Shown one piece after another: positions 9,115 to 17,749 of a stretch of DNA of 64,000 nucleotides. This DNA comes from Lachnospira eligens. GTDB lineage: Bacteria > Bacillota > Clostridia > Lachnospirales > Lachnospiraceae. Below the pieces are notes generated by a model. It saw only the letters and a program-made list of their open reading frames with translations. It ran no database searches and was not told where the DNA came from. How positions within the stretch are numbered: the stretch's first letter is position 1; each line of letters starts with the position of its first letter. The position numbers and the translations under genes are program-made. Where the stretch lies: the NCBI RefSeq assembly GCF_009680455.1, contig NZ_WKRD01000001.1, positions 1-64,000 of the forward strand, read 5' to 3'.

Positions 9115-9585
9115 TTACTTCATATTCTTTTTCATCTTATCAAGTTCATCATCTACACTTGATGTATAACTGCCGCCTGTCTGCTCTGACTTATCTTTCT
9201 TGGACTTTTCTGACTTATTGTTAGCAAACAATACCTTTGCAACCAATCCGGCGCCGCCAAATATAAGAACAAGTATAAGAACCCATTCATACATTGTAAT
9301 AGTTACAAGCCAGATTCTTGTTGACGCAACAATTGCCGCAATTATAAGTATCACTGATAGTACGGTAAATACTTTAGATACAAATGAGCCGCCTGAAGCA
9401 AACATCCATACAACTCCAATTATTAATGGTACCATAATAAGACCTGATGAGAACCTGCCACCCCATAATGAGAAGAACCCATATGAAGATGATACCATAA
9501 CTTTCTGTGACAATATGTACAGTCCTACAACAAGCATTATTACGCCGCCAACAAACTGTAACAGCTCATTCTTAGCTTCTTTCAT
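9115..9585 (-). CDS. Hypothetical four-helix membrane protein
   Basis: 156-aa protein with about four hydrophobic helices (residues 10-27, 45-65, 68-88 and 95-118) and a charged Lys/Ser-rich cytoplasmic tail. There is no recognisable family motif. It follows the aspartate kinase gene by 29 nt on the same strand and is followed by a GC-rich hairpin, so it probably ends that operon. Function unknown. Confidence 0.75.
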   Translation of the reverse strand: MKEAKNELLQFVGGVIMLVVGLYILSQKVMVSSSYGFFSLWGGRFSSGLIMVPLIIGVVWMFASGGSFVSKVFTVLSVILIIAAIVASTRIWLVTITMYEWVLILVLIFGGAGLVAKVLFANNKSEKSKKDKSEQTGGSYTSSVDDELDKMKKNMK

Positions 9586-9614
9586 ATCCCTTATCCCCCT
9601 GTTTATCTACTCAA

Positions 9615-10931
9615 CTATTCTTCTGGAACAAATACTCCATAGATAGTCTTAATAGCATCCTCAAAGTATCTGTTTCTTACACCAATGATGATGTTAAGCT
9701 CTGAAGATCCCTGATCTATCATTTTAACATTAATCTTAGCTTTTGCAAGTGCTGAGAAAATGTTTCCTGCTATACCAGTACTATTCTTCATTCCACGTCC
9801 AACTACTGCAATAAGTGCAAGGTTAGCTTCAAGTTCAACAGAGTCAGGATTAACTGCCTTATGAATCTGTGCAAGAACCTTCTGTTCCTTCTCTACGAAT
9901 TCATCCTGGTGAACAAATACTGTCATAGTATCAATTCCTGAAGGCATATGTTCGATTGAGATTCCGTTATCCTCGAATACTGAAAGAACCTTTCTACAGA
10001 ATCCGATTTCTGAATTCATCATATCCTTGTCAATGCTGATTGCAACGAATCCCTTCTTACCTGCAATACCAGTAATTGTGTATTCCGGCATATTACATGT
10101 TGTCTCAACAATCATTGTTCCCTTATCTTCCGGAGCATTAGTATTCTTAATATTGATAGGAATTCCACCCTTTCTTACAGGGAAGATAGCTGATTCATGA
10201 AGCACTGATGCACCCATGTATGAAAGCTCTCTTAATTCCTTATATGTAATAACGTTGATTGGCTTTGCATTATTTACAATTCTTGGATCTGCTGCAAGGA
10301 AGCCTGATACATCTGTCCAGTTCTCATACATATCAGCCTTAAGTGCTCTTGCAACGATTGATCCTGTTACATCAGAACCGCCTCTTGAAAATGTCTTAAC
10401 CTTTCCGTTTGGCATTGCTCCGTAAAAACCAGGTACAACTGCTCTTTCAATATTAGCAAACTTTGCTTCACACACTGCATTAGTCTTTTCTGAATCAAAC
10501 TCTCCATCCTTATCGAAGCAGATAACTGTAGCAGCATCTATGAACTCATATCCAAGATAGTTAGCCATGATAATACCATTAAGATACTCTCCTCTTGAAG
10601 CTGCATAATCTTTTCCTGCAAGTGCCTCAAAATTCTTCTTAATTGTCTCAAACTGTTCCTTTAATGAAAGCTTAAGTCCAAGTCCCTTGATAATTTCATT
10701 GTATCTTTCCTCAATTGCCTTAAGACTCTTCTCAATATTCTTACCAGCTTCTGCCTCTGCATAACATTTGTAAAGCATATCAGTAACCTTAGTATCCTCT
10801 GGAAATCTCTTTCCAGGTGCTGAAGGAACCACATACTTTCTGTCCTCATCAGCACGGATAATATTGCCAACCTTCTTAAACTGCTCTGCGCTTGCAAGTG
10901 AACTTCCACCAAATTTAACTACTTTAACCAT
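9615..10931 (-). CDS. Aspartate kinase
   Basis: First step of the aspartate family pathway (Lys, Thr, Met): ATP-dependent phosphorylation of aspartate. 438 aa. The N-terminal amino-acid kinase domain starts VKFGGSSLAS. TFSRGGSDVTGS (about residue 190) lines the substrate site. Two C-terminal ACT domains (about 300-438) indicate allosteric control by an end product, but which one cannot be read from the sequence. It lies 21 nt downstream of homoserine dehydrogenase. Confidence 0.94.
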   Translation of the reverse strand: MVKVVKFGGSSLASAEQFKKVGNIIRADEDRKYVVPSAPGKRFPEDTKVTDMLYKCYAEAEAGKNIEKSLKAIEERYNEIIKGLGLKLSLKEQFETIKKNFEALAGKDYAASRGEYLNGIIMANYLGYEFIDAATVICFDKDGEFDSEKTNAVCEAKFANIERAVVPGFYGAMPNGKVKTFSRGGSDVTGSIVARALKADMYENWTDVSGFLAADPRIVNNAKPINVITYKELRELSYMGASVLHESAIFPVRKGGIPINIKNTNAPEDKGTMIVETTCNMPEYTITGIAGKKGFVAISIDKDMMNSEIGFCRKVLSVFEDNGISIEHMPSGIDTMTVFVHQDEFVEKEQKVLAQIHKAVNPDSVELEANLALIAVVGRGMKNSTGIAGNIFSALAKAKINVKMIDQGSSELNIIIGVRNRYFEDAIKTIYGVFVPEE

Positions 10932-10952
10932 TACTATTTCTCCCTTATATTA

Positions 10953-12170
10953 TTACTGTAATTTAGTATCATCTATTCTGATTCTGCTTATAACAGAAAC
11001 CTTATCCTTAGCATCTTCAAATGCTCTCTCTGTCATAGGTTCTGTAACAAATCCGAACTCTCCGTTAATTCCATCAACCTTAACAACCTGTCCTTCACCA
11101 AATGCTGCCTTAGCTGCTTGGACATCATCGCCCTTAATTCTTACAAAGAACTTTCTTGTCTCGTCAAATGTATCACCAAGTTCCTGCTTTACTGAACTCC
11201 AGATTGTCATAACATTTTTACCCTTATGCTTAACACAGTCAACTACATCTGATACTACAGCACTTGCTGTTGGAAGCTTTCCGGCTCCTGCTCCGAAGAA
11301 CATTACATCCCCTAATACATTGCCGTGTACATAGATTCCGTTAAGAACATCATTAACATTATATAATGGATGTGTGCTGTCAATCATAAATGGTGCTGTG
11401 ATTGCATATACCTTGCCATCCTTACTGTAGCTTGTTGCAAGAAGCTTGATAACACTTCCAAGCTCTTTAGCATATGCAAAATCTTCATTAGAAATCTTTG
11501 TTATTCCCTCTGTATACACTTCCTCGAATTTCACTGTATTTCCAAATGCAAGTGATGTAAGAATTGCTATTTTTCTGCATGCATCGTAACCCTCAACATC
11601 AGCCTCTGGATTTCTTTCTGCATATCCGAGTGCCTGAGCCTCTTTAAGAACCTCCTGATATGAGATTCCCTCTCTGCTCATCTTAGTAAGAATATAGTTA
11701 GTTGTTCCATTAAGAATACCTGTAATCTTAGTAATCTCATCTGCTGTAAGAGACTGGTTAAGTGGTCTGATAATTGGAATTCCACCGCCTACTGATGCCT
11801 CAAACATAAAATTAAGTTTTCTTTCTTTAGCCATCTCAAGAAGCTCCGGACCGTGTGCAGCAACAAGTGCCTTATTAGATGTACACACACTCTTTCCTGC
11901 TTCAAGTGCCTTCTTAACAAATGTAAATGCTGGCTCTACGCCACCCATAACCTCAACAACAACCTCTATCTCAGGGTCATTAATTATAAGATCTATATCA
12001 TGAACGATTTTATCCTGAATTGGATCTCCCGGAAAATCTCTTAAATCAAGTACACTCTTAACCTCAATAGTATCTCCTGCTCTCTTTGCAATTGAAGCAC
12101 CATTAGTATTCAGTACCTCAACCACTCCTGATCCTACTGTTCCATAACCTAACACTGCAATCTTTGCCAT
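10953..12170 (-). CDS. hom: Homoserine dehydrogenase
   Basis: Reduces aspartate semialdehyde to homoserine with NAD(P)H. 405 aa. The dinucleotide-binding GYGTVGSGV motif is at residues 8-16, with the catalytic-domain segment ASVGGGIPIIRPL (about 147) and the NGTTNYILTKM motif. A short C-terminal ACT-like segment is present. It sits between the ACT-domain protein and aspartate kinase, making a threonine/methionine branch-point operon. Confidence 0.95.
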   Translation of the reverse strand: MAKIAVLGYGTVGSGVVEVLNTNGASIAKRAGDTIEVKSVLDLRDFPGDPIQDKIVHDIDLIINDPEIEVVVEVMGGVEPAFTFVKKALEAGKSVCTSNKALVAAHGPELLEMAKERKLNFMFEASVGGGIPIIRPLNQSLTADEITKITGILNGTTNYILTKMSREGISYQEVLKEAQALGYAERNPEADVEGYDACRKIAILTSLAFGNTVKFEEVYTEGITKISNEDFAYAKELGSVIKLLATSYSKDGKVYAITAPFMIDSTHPLYNVNDVLNGIYVHGNVLGDVMFFGAGAGKLPTASAVVSDVVDCVKHKGKNVMTIWSSVKQELGDTFDETRKFFVRIKGDDVQAAKAAFGEGQVVKVDGINGEFGFVTEPMTERAFEDAKDKVSVISRIRIDDTKLQ

Positions 12171-12202
12171 ATCTGCCTCCGTTTTCTTTAATTGCTTATA
12201 TA

Positions 12203-12652
12203 TCAGATAGATGCATCACTGCTTAATATCTTAAGATATCTTACCCCTTTAAGTCTTTCTATCTGCTCTATCATTTCTGAAGAGTCTCCTGTAGTCGGAA
12301 GAATATCCACACTAAGCGTCAGTGATGCAATCCCATTAACCGGAATTGTCTGATGAATAGTAAGAATATTCGCCTTGAATTCTGCAACCTTCTTCAATAC
12401 CAGGGAAAGCAGCCCTGGTTCATCGTCCATAGACAATACAAATGTAATGGTTTTCCCCTTTACATTCTCTCTAAACGGAAAAATATCATCCTTATACTTG
12501 TAATAAGAACTTCTGCTTATTCCAACTTTCTCTGTAGCATCTGCAACAGATATATTTTCAGTCTCAATAATTCTGTTCGTCTCCGCTACCTTAAGCAGAA
12601 CCTCAGGCAGAGCCTTTTGCTTAACGACATAATACTTAATATTATCTGCCAT
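12203..12652 (-). CDS. ACT domain protein (PheB / UPF0735 type)
   Basis: 149-aa protein with a short N-terminal HTH-like region (VADATEKVGISRSSYYKYKD, about residues 36-55) and a C-terminal ACT domain (about 70-145, ITFVLSMDDEPGLLSLVLKKV). The family is often found before hom. It is presumed to sense an amino acid and to regulate this pathway, but this is inferred. It is the first gene of the hom/aspartate kinase operon, with its own promoter and a leader hairpin. Confidence 0.88.
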   Translation of the reverse strand: MADNIKYYVVKQKALPEVLLKVAETNRIIETENISVADATEKVGISRSSYYKYKDDIFPFRENVKGKTITFVLSMDDEPGLLSLVLKKVAEFKANILTIHQTIPVNGIASLTLSVDILPTTGDSSEMIEQIERLKGVRYLKILSSDASI

Positions 12653-12687
12653 ACTGCGTCTGTACCTTTCTATTGTCCGTTTTACAA

Positions 12688-12730
12688 AGACAGTTGTTCT
12701 TCAATGTCTTTCTCTGATAAACAACTGTCT
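12688..12730 (-). promoter_or_regulatory. Leader hairpin of the ACT-hom-aspartate kinase operon
   Basis: The arms AGACAGTTGTT (12688-12698) and AACAACTGTCT (12720-12730) form a perfect 11-bp inverted repeat around a 21-nt loop. It lies between the promoter and the first gene. On the minus strand it is followed by TTGT rather than a full U-tract. It could be an attenuator or a protein site. Confidence 0.55.
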
Positions 12731-12742
12731 ACCGCACAAAGA

Positions 12743-12771
12743 ATATTACCATATATGTATACTCATTGCAA
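12743..12771 (-). promoter_or_regulatory. Promoter of the ACT-hom-aspartate kinase operon
   Basis: TTGCAA (12771-12766) and TAATAT (12748-12743) are separated by 17 nt on the minus strand, giving a leader of about 80 nt. Confidence 0.65.
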
Positions 12772-12847
12772 GTGTCTTTCTCTTTAAATGCTCAATTGAA
12801 CATCTTGTCAGATATCTCATCAAATTTTTTCTGATTTCTTTTCTGAC

Positions 12848-12907
12848 TTCTAATTTAGCAATTTCTGGTTTGATAATTCCCAGTTTGGCAGTTTCCAGTT
12901 TGGTAAT
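12848..12907. repeat. Four tandem 15-bp repeats
   Basis: Four head-to-tail units: TTCTAATTTAGCAAT, TTCTGGTTTGATAAT, TCCCAGTTTGGCAGT and TTCCAGTTTGGTAAT. The shared core is TTTGGYA. They are not in any convincing reading frame and lie between the operon promoter and the palindrome array. Confidence 0.75.
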
Positions 12908-12925
12908 TGTCTCAGGAAGCATTGT

Positions 12926-13118
12926 CCTATAAATCCGTAGGAATTTTGTACTTTATAGGCATATTCATAAGTTTTTTCGTCCTAAAATCCTGTTTTTAGA
13001 GAAATTTTCCTATAAAAACCTTCATTACCATTCATATATAGGTTTATTTATCGTCTATCATTATAGTCATTGTGGTTTTCTGCCTATAAAAAGTTTCAAA
13101 AATACGACTACCTATAGG
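12926..13118. repeat. Array of three CCTATAAA-N18-TTTATAGG palindromes
   Basis: Unit 1 is 12926-12959 (CCTATAAA, 18 nt, TTTATAGG). Unit 2 is 13009-13042 (CCTATAAA, 18 nt, TATATAGG). Unit 3 is 13083-13118 (CCTATAAA, 20 nt, CCTATAGG). Unit starts are 83 and 74 bp apart, and the linkers are unrelated in sequence. The same element occurs four times at 35623-35918. The remainder of 13119-13281 holds no recognisable gene. Confidence 0.8.
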
Positions 13119-13281
13119 TATCACATACTATCCAAACATAAACTTTTGCATCTAACTTCTGGCATTTCTGCTTTTTATAAGTAACACAGATACTATAACT
13201 ATGTTTCAGCATCGCCGAGGTTCATCCTATTTCCAGATATATAATAAATAAGGGGAGCCTGCCTTTTCTTTAATTAAAGCA

Positions 13282-13326
13282 CAAAAAGAAACCCTCACAC
13301 AACGGGAGAGGAATGTGAGGGTTTCC
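13282..13326 (-). terminator. Terminator of the CAP-domain gene
   Basis: The arms GAAACCCTCACA and TGTGAGGGTTTC form a perfect 12-bp stem. On the minus strand it is followed by TTTTTGTG. It is about 100 nt past the stop codon of the CAP gene. Confidence 0.85.
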
Positions 13327-13422
13327 GCTTCTAATGAAGCTTTATAAAAACAACGCCGCAAATACATTGTTCTTACCATATTAAGTTGTATCTATATTAT
13401 GTAATCTATTGTCTATTTAAAA

Positions 13423-14184
13423 TTAATTCATGAAGATTGCTACCCAGTAAAGGTATCCCTCTGAATCTGCCGCAATACCCACACCAACTCTGTTATACTT
13501 GCCGCTTGTCATGCATGCATAATGTGATGCTGAATTATGCCAGCCAGTTACTATCTCATCAGGAGTTTCCTGATATCTTCCCATAACCTCGCCAAAGTTT
13601 CCACTCTGTCCATAATCTTCACATATTGAAGAAGCTTTTCTTCCATCTGGTCTTTTATGCTTACCATTCTCTATAACAAAGTAATCATTAGCTGCATTCT
13701 CTGATGCTCTTACCTGTGCCATATCTGTGAGTGTCACATCATATGTAACCGCTGCCACACCAGCTGCCTCACGCTCAGCATTAATTCCTGCTATAACCTG
13801 TGCAACTCTTGCATCTGATGGAGTCTGTACAACAGGTAACTCTGTAACTTCTGGCTCCTGAACTGCTTCTGTTGCAACCTCTGTCTGTGGCTGAATCTCT
13901 GCAATTGTACTGCTCTGTTCTGTTACTGCCTCTGTGGCTTCTTCTGTTGTTGCCTCTGTAGCGGCTGTCTCTGTAATAACTTCTGTTTCTTTCTCTGAAA
14001 CTGTTTCTTTAACCACTAAATCTGTTGCTTCATTAGCTGCCGCAACTACTGTATCAGCACTATCTTTATCTGTATTAGCTGTACCTGCTGACTTTAATGC
14101 AAATACCGCACCAGCTGCAAATACAAGTACCGCTGTTGTTATTGTTATTGTTTTGATCCACTTTTTAGAATTATTCTTTTTCAT
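13423..14184 (-). CDS. Secreted CAP (SCP-like) domain protein
   Basis: 253 aa. An N-terminal signal or anchor helix (about residues 11-29) is followed by a low-complexity linker rich in Thr, Glu and Ala (about 45-120), which suggests a cell-wall spacer. A C-terminal CAP domain follows (about 125-253), with the conserved His in ENGKHKRPDG, the NFGEVMGRY segment and GWHNSASHYACMTSG. CAP domains in Firmicutes are extracellular and of uncertain activity. Expression is under a c-di-GMP-I riboswitch directly upstream, which links it to surface or motile lifestyle switching. Confidence 0.9.
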   Translation of the reverse strand: MKKNNSKKWIKTITITTAVLVFAAGAVFALKSAGTANTDKDSADTVVAAANEATDLVVKETVSEKETEVITETAATEATTEEATEAVTEQSSTIAEIQPQTEVATEAVQEPEVTELPVVQTPSDARVAQVIAGINAEREAAGVAAVTYDVTLTDMAQVRASENAANDYFVIENGKHKRPDGRKASSICEDYGQSGNFGEVMGRYQETPDEIVTGWHNSASHYACMTSGKYNRVGVGIAADSEGYLYWVAIFMN

Positions 14185-14212
14185 AATCAGTTCCCCCGTT
14201 GAACCATATAAT

Positions 14213-14238
14213 AAAAAAACATCCGATTACCGGATGCC
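14213..14238 (-). terminator. Expression-platform terminator of the riboswitch
   Basis: On the minus strand GCATCCG-GTAAT-CGGATG is followed by seven Ts. It lies between the c-di-GMP aptamer and the CAP start codon, so it is the likely on/off switch. Confidence 0.85.
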
Positions 14239-14267
14239 TGAATAATACGAATCATTTGCGTTGATTG

Positions 14268-14348
14268 TAATGCAACCGGCTGTCATTCTGATAAAATCAG
14301 TTAAGACCCTTGGCTTTGCGTCATAGCCTTTCGACTACTTTGCCAATA
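14268..14348 (-). ncRNA. Cyclic di-GMP-I (GEMM) riboswitch
   Basis: The minus strand shows the GEMM-I signatures in order: GGCAAAG, a P2 stem capped by a GAAA tetraloop, GACGCAAAGCC, AAGGGTCTTAAC, a second helix and GACAGCCGGTTGC. The conserved tetraloop and tetraloop-receptor parts are in place. It is followed by a terminator and then the CAP-domain gene. Ligand binding presumably alters terminator formation; the direction (on or off) is not evident by eye. Confidence 0.92.
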
Positions 14349-14373
14349 TATTAACTTGTCTCTTTATATGAAT

Positions 14374-14401
14374 ATAATACCACTAATCAGAAATATGTAA
14401 A
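14374..14401 (-). promoter_or_regulatory. Promoter of riboswitch-CAP transcript
   Basis: TTTACA (14401-14396) and TATTAT (14379-14374) have a 16-nt spacer. The start would fall about 20 nt before the aptamer. Confidence 0.65.
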
Positions 14402-14482
14402 TAGTACTATTATACTATTTTTTGTTTTTTCTTTAAAAAAGGGGGTAGGAAATATGTTGATAATTCCCTGCCCCGTCTAATA

Positions 14483-16099
14483 TTACTTTCTTTCTCTATC
14501 AAATACACTTGCAAGATATCTCATGCATTCCAGTTCGTGCTGGCCTAACTGTCCTTTCTGCATTCGCCATTTCCAGTTATTACCCATGCTTGATGGCAAA
14601 TTCATTCTTGCCCAATTTCCAAGTTTGAGAATGTCCTGAACTGCAAATACTGTAAGAACAGCAACACTTGAATACGCAGCCCTGAATACCTGATCAACCA
14701 TTCTTCCCTTATCTCTTGTATCAAGATAGTCATAAGCATATCCTAACTCCCAGTCGCCTCTGTCCTCAAAGAAACCAAGCAGCGTTTCGTTATCATGAGT
14801 TCCACCATAGCATACAAGATTCTGTGTATAATTATATGGCAGATGCGGATTCTTTCTGTCTCCGCCAAATGCAAATTCAAGAACCTTCATTCCCGGATAT
14901 CCATTTTCTTTAAGAATCTTTGCTACTTCAGGAACTTCAACACCTAAGTCCTCAGCAATAATCTTCTTATCACCGATAGATTCATTAATAACATCAAGCA
15001 GCTTCTGTCCTGGTCCCTGTCTGTACTCACCCTGTCTTGCATCAGGCATGTCTGCTGGAATTGTATAGTACTTCACAATTCCTATAAAATGATCAATTCT
15101 TATGACATCATATAGTTTTGCTGAAGCTGCCATTCTCTTTCTCCACCAGCTGAATCCATTTGCTTCCATTTTATCATAATCATAAAGAGGATTTCCCCAT
15201 TTCTGTCCCGCATCAGAGAATGCATCAGGTGGTACACCTGCAACCTTTATTGGTGTTAGATTCTCATCCAGCTGGAATTCTCCCTGATTAGCCCATACAT
15301 CTACGCTGTCGTACCCCATATAAATAGGTATATCACCTATAATCTCTATACCATTACTATTAGCATATTGTTTAAGCGCATTCCACTGTAAGTAGAATTC
15401 AAACTGTATGAATTTCCAGTATCCTATATCATCAGAAAGCTGCTCTTCATATCGGCTCATTGCCTCAGGCTTTCTGAACTTTATGTCAGTTTCCCATTCA
15501 CCCCATGAGACATTGTTAAAATGGGACTTCAATGCCATAAACAGAGCATAATCCTCAAGCCAGTCTGCATTATCTTTAACAAAATTATCAAACTGCTTAT
15601 AAAGAGGAAGCCCCTTTGCAAGCGTCTTCTTGCTTTCTGCACATGCAGCCTTAAATCTGTTATAAGCAATTCTTAATATGTCAAATCTGTTATTATATAT
15701 CTTTTCATAACTGACATATCTTTCGTCACCAATATTTCCATCTCTGTAGGTTCCGAATCTTCCATTAACAGCGTCATCTTCAGAAACATTTACAGGCACA
15801 ATCCCATCACCCCAGTCTCTTGAAATAACCTCTGACTTTAACAAGAATCCAGCCTCAATAAGCATATCAAGATCAACAAAGTACGGATTACCTGCAAATG
15901 CAGAATATGACTGATATGGGCTGTCACCATAAGTAGTTGGTCCTAACGGAAGTACCTGCCAGTACTTATGATTACATTCTTTAACAAATGTAACAAAATC
16001 ATATGCATCCCTGCCAAATGTTCCTATACCATATGGTGATGGTAATGAACTTACAGGCATAAGTATGCCTGCATTTCTCTCAAACTTAGTATCAGACAT
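14483..16099 (-). CDS. malQ: 4-alpha-glucanotransferase (amylomaltase)
   Basis: 538-aa GH77 enzyme that transfers alpha-1,4-glucan segments and is used in maltodextrin or glycogen metabolism. Seen: SSLPSPYGIGTFG near the N-terminus, LPLGPTTYGDSPYQSYSAFAGNPYF (written here in part of its length), DVIRIDHFIG (about 320, nucleophile Asp), IAEDLGVEVPEV (acid/base Glu) and GTHDNET (about 415). Start at ATG 16099: GGAGG is 8 nt upstream, inside the end of cheW. The longer in-frame start has no ribosome binding site. It overlaps cheW by 8 nt. Confidence 0.94.
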   Translation of the reverse strand: MSDTKFERNAGILMPVSSLPSPYGIGTFGRDAYDFVTFVKECNHKYWQVLPLGPTTYGDSPYQSYSAFAGNPYFVDLDMLIEAGFLLKSEVISRDWGDGIVPVNVSEDDAVNGRFGTYRDGNIGDERYVSYEKIYNNRFDILRIAYNRFKAACAESKKTLAKGLPLYKQFDNFVKDNADWLEDYALFMALKSHFNNVSWGEWETDIKFRKPEAMSRYEEQLSDDIGYWKFIQFEFYLQWNALKQYANSNGIEIIGDIPIYMGYDSVDVWANQGEFQLDENLTPIKVAGVPPDAFSDAGQKWGNPLYDYDKMEANGFSWWRKRMAASAKLYDVIRIDHFIGIVKYYTIPADMPDARQGEYRQGPGQKLLDVINESIGDKKIIAEDLGVEVPEVAKILKENGYPGMKVLEFAFGGDRKNPHLPYNYTQNLVCYGGTHDNETLLGFFEDRGDWELGYAYDYLDTRDKGRMVDQVFRAAYSSVAVLTVFAVQDILKLGNWARMNLPSSMGNNWKWRMQKGQLGQHELECMRYLASVFDRERK

Positions 16100-16592
16100 T
16101 AGCAGCACCTCCGTCATTATCATTCATATCTTCTGTGAATTTCTTAACACTCTCTGCTTCTGACTGCGTAAGTAATTTTTCAACATCAAGAAGAATAACA
16201 AGCTGTCCATTAACATTGGCAACCCTGTCAAGATATTCTGTATCAACAGTCTTCGCAAGCGCCGGCATCTGTACAATGCTCTGAGCATCAATATCACCTA
16301 TTTCAAGCACCTCATCAACCTCAAGAGCAAGCTTGACAACACCAGGTATATTTACAATTACTGTACTGTCTTCTCCAATCACACCAACATTGTCATCTGT
16401 GCCAAACTTTTTTCTTAAACTGAATGCAGGAATAACCTCCCCTCTCAGATTAACAATTCCACTTATATATTTCATTGCATTGGGAACTCTTACAATATTA
16501 ATCTCTCTTTCTATAGACTGAACAAGATTAATATCCACTCCAAACTGCTGATTCCCTAATCTGAAAATTACTGGTTTTATGTAATCTGCCAT
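16092..16592 (-). CDS. cheW: CheW-like chemotaxis coupling protein
   Basis: 166 aa, single CheW domain. Characteristic segments are FRLGNQQFGVDI, VPNAMKYISGIVNLRGEVIPAFSLRKKFG (about 36-64, core of the CheA/receptor interface) and LVILLDVEKLL near the end. It couples chemoreceptors to CheA, so the organism is probably motile. The rest of the che system is not in the window; it is placed between prfB and malQ, which suggests an orphan or CheV-less scaffold copy. Confidence 0.9.
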   Translation of the reverse strand: MADYIKPVIFRLGNQQFGVDINLVQSIEREINIVRVPNAMKYISGIVNLRGEVIPAFSLRKKFGTDDNVGVIGEDSTVIVNIPGVVKLALEVDEVLEIGDIDAQSIVQMPALAKTVDTEYLDRVANVNGQLVILLDVEKLLTQSEAESVKKFTEDMNDNDGGAANV

Positions 16593-16611
16593 ACTGATAT
16601 ACCACCTTTCA

Positions 16612-17730
16612 TTATTCTTCAGTCTTTCCTGTGCTTATCCATGTAAGATACGCGTTGATAAACGGATCGATATTGCCATCAAGTACACTGCCCGCATTAG
16701 CAACTTCCTTATTAGTTCTGTTATCCTTAACCATTGTATATGGCTGAAGAACGTAACTTCTTATCTGGCTTCCGAAATTAATATCCTTGACATCTCCTCT
16801 GATTCCAGATAGATTCTCTGCATTCTCAGCCTCCTTTAAAAGATAGAGCTTAGCCTTTAACATCTGCATAGCTTTATCTTTATTCTGGTGCTGAGATCTT
16901 TCATTCTGACACTGTACAACAATTCCTGTTGGAAGATGTGTAATTCTGATTGCTGATGACGTTTTATTAATGTGCTGTCCACCTGCACCACTTGAACGAT
17001 ATGTATCAATTCTTAAATCATCATCATTAATCTCAATATCTATATCCTGATTAATATCAGGCATTACGTCACATGATACGAAAGAAGTCTGTCTCTTACC
17101 TGCCGCATTGAATGGAGATATTCTTACAAGTCTGTGAACACCATGTTCAGATTTCAGATGTCCATATGCATTCTCTCCTCTTATCTCTATAGTAACCGAC
17201 TTAATTCCTGCTTCTTCACCTTCAAGATAATCAAGTGTTTCTGTTGTATATCCGTGACTTTCCGCCCATCTTGTATACATTCTGAAAAGCATCTGACACC
17301 AGTCACAGCTTTCTGTTCCACCTGCTCCTGCATGAAGTGTAAGAATGGCATCACATGCATCATGTTCTCCAGAAAGCAATGTCTCAATCCTTAAACTTTC
17401 CATCTTGTCTTCAAGACCCGTTATCTCTTCTTCTATCTCTGGAATAAGCGACTGATCATTAGATTCCTCTGCCATCTCAATAAGTGTCTTAACATCATCA
17501 AGTCCTGTTTCTAGCTCATTGTATCTTTCAAATGCATCCTTTAAGCCTTTAAGCTCTTTCATTGCATTCTGTGATTTATCCGGATTATCCCAGAATCCCG
17601 GAGATTCCATATCAGCCTCTAATTCTTCAATCCTTTTCTGCTTATTGTCAAGATCCAGAGAATTCTTAATCTGAGTCATAGGCTTATCGTATCCTGAAAT
17701 TCTGTATCTAAACTGGTCTAACTCTACCAT
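16612..17730 (-). CDS. prfB: Peptide chain release factor 2
   Basis: 372-aa release factor reading UGA and UAA. The SPF stop-codon recognition tripeptide is at residues 205-207 and the catalytic GGQ at 250-252. The region around codons 20-35 is read straight through (SLDLDNKQKRIEEL) with no in-frame TGA. The +1 programmed frameshift that autoregulates prfB in many bacteria is therefore absent. It lies downstream of secA, as is usual in Firmicutes. Confidence 0.97.
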   Translation of the reverse strand: MVELDQFRYRISGYDKPMTQIKNSLDLDNKQKRIEELEADMESPGFWDNPDKSQNAMKELKGLKDAFERYNELETGLDDVKTLIEMAEESNDQSLIPEIEEEITGLEDKMESLRIETLLSGEHDACDAILTLHAGAGGTESCDWCQMLFRMYTRWAESHGYTTETLDYLEGEEAGIKSVTIEIRGENAYGHLKSEHGVHRLVRISPFNAAGKRQTSFVSCDVMPDINQDIDIEINDDDLRIDTYRSSGAGGQHINKTSSAIRITHLPTGIVVQCQNERSQHQNKDKAMQMLKAKLYLLKEAENAENLSGIRGDVKDINFGSQIRSYVLQPYTMVKDNRTNKEVANAGSVLDGNIDPFINAYLTWISTGKTEE

Positions 17731-17749
17731 ATGTCCTCCAAAATAATAG

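Noticed and set aside
585-9585. Missing tsaC as a deletion
   Set aside because: tsaC is commonly encoded elsewhere in Firmicutes, so its absence from this cluster is not informative.
12926-13118. CRISPR-like or iteron array
   Set aside because: Only the 8-bp arms are conserved and linkers vary freely in sequence and length (40 to 60 bp), so there is no repeat-spacer layout, and no replication protein is near.
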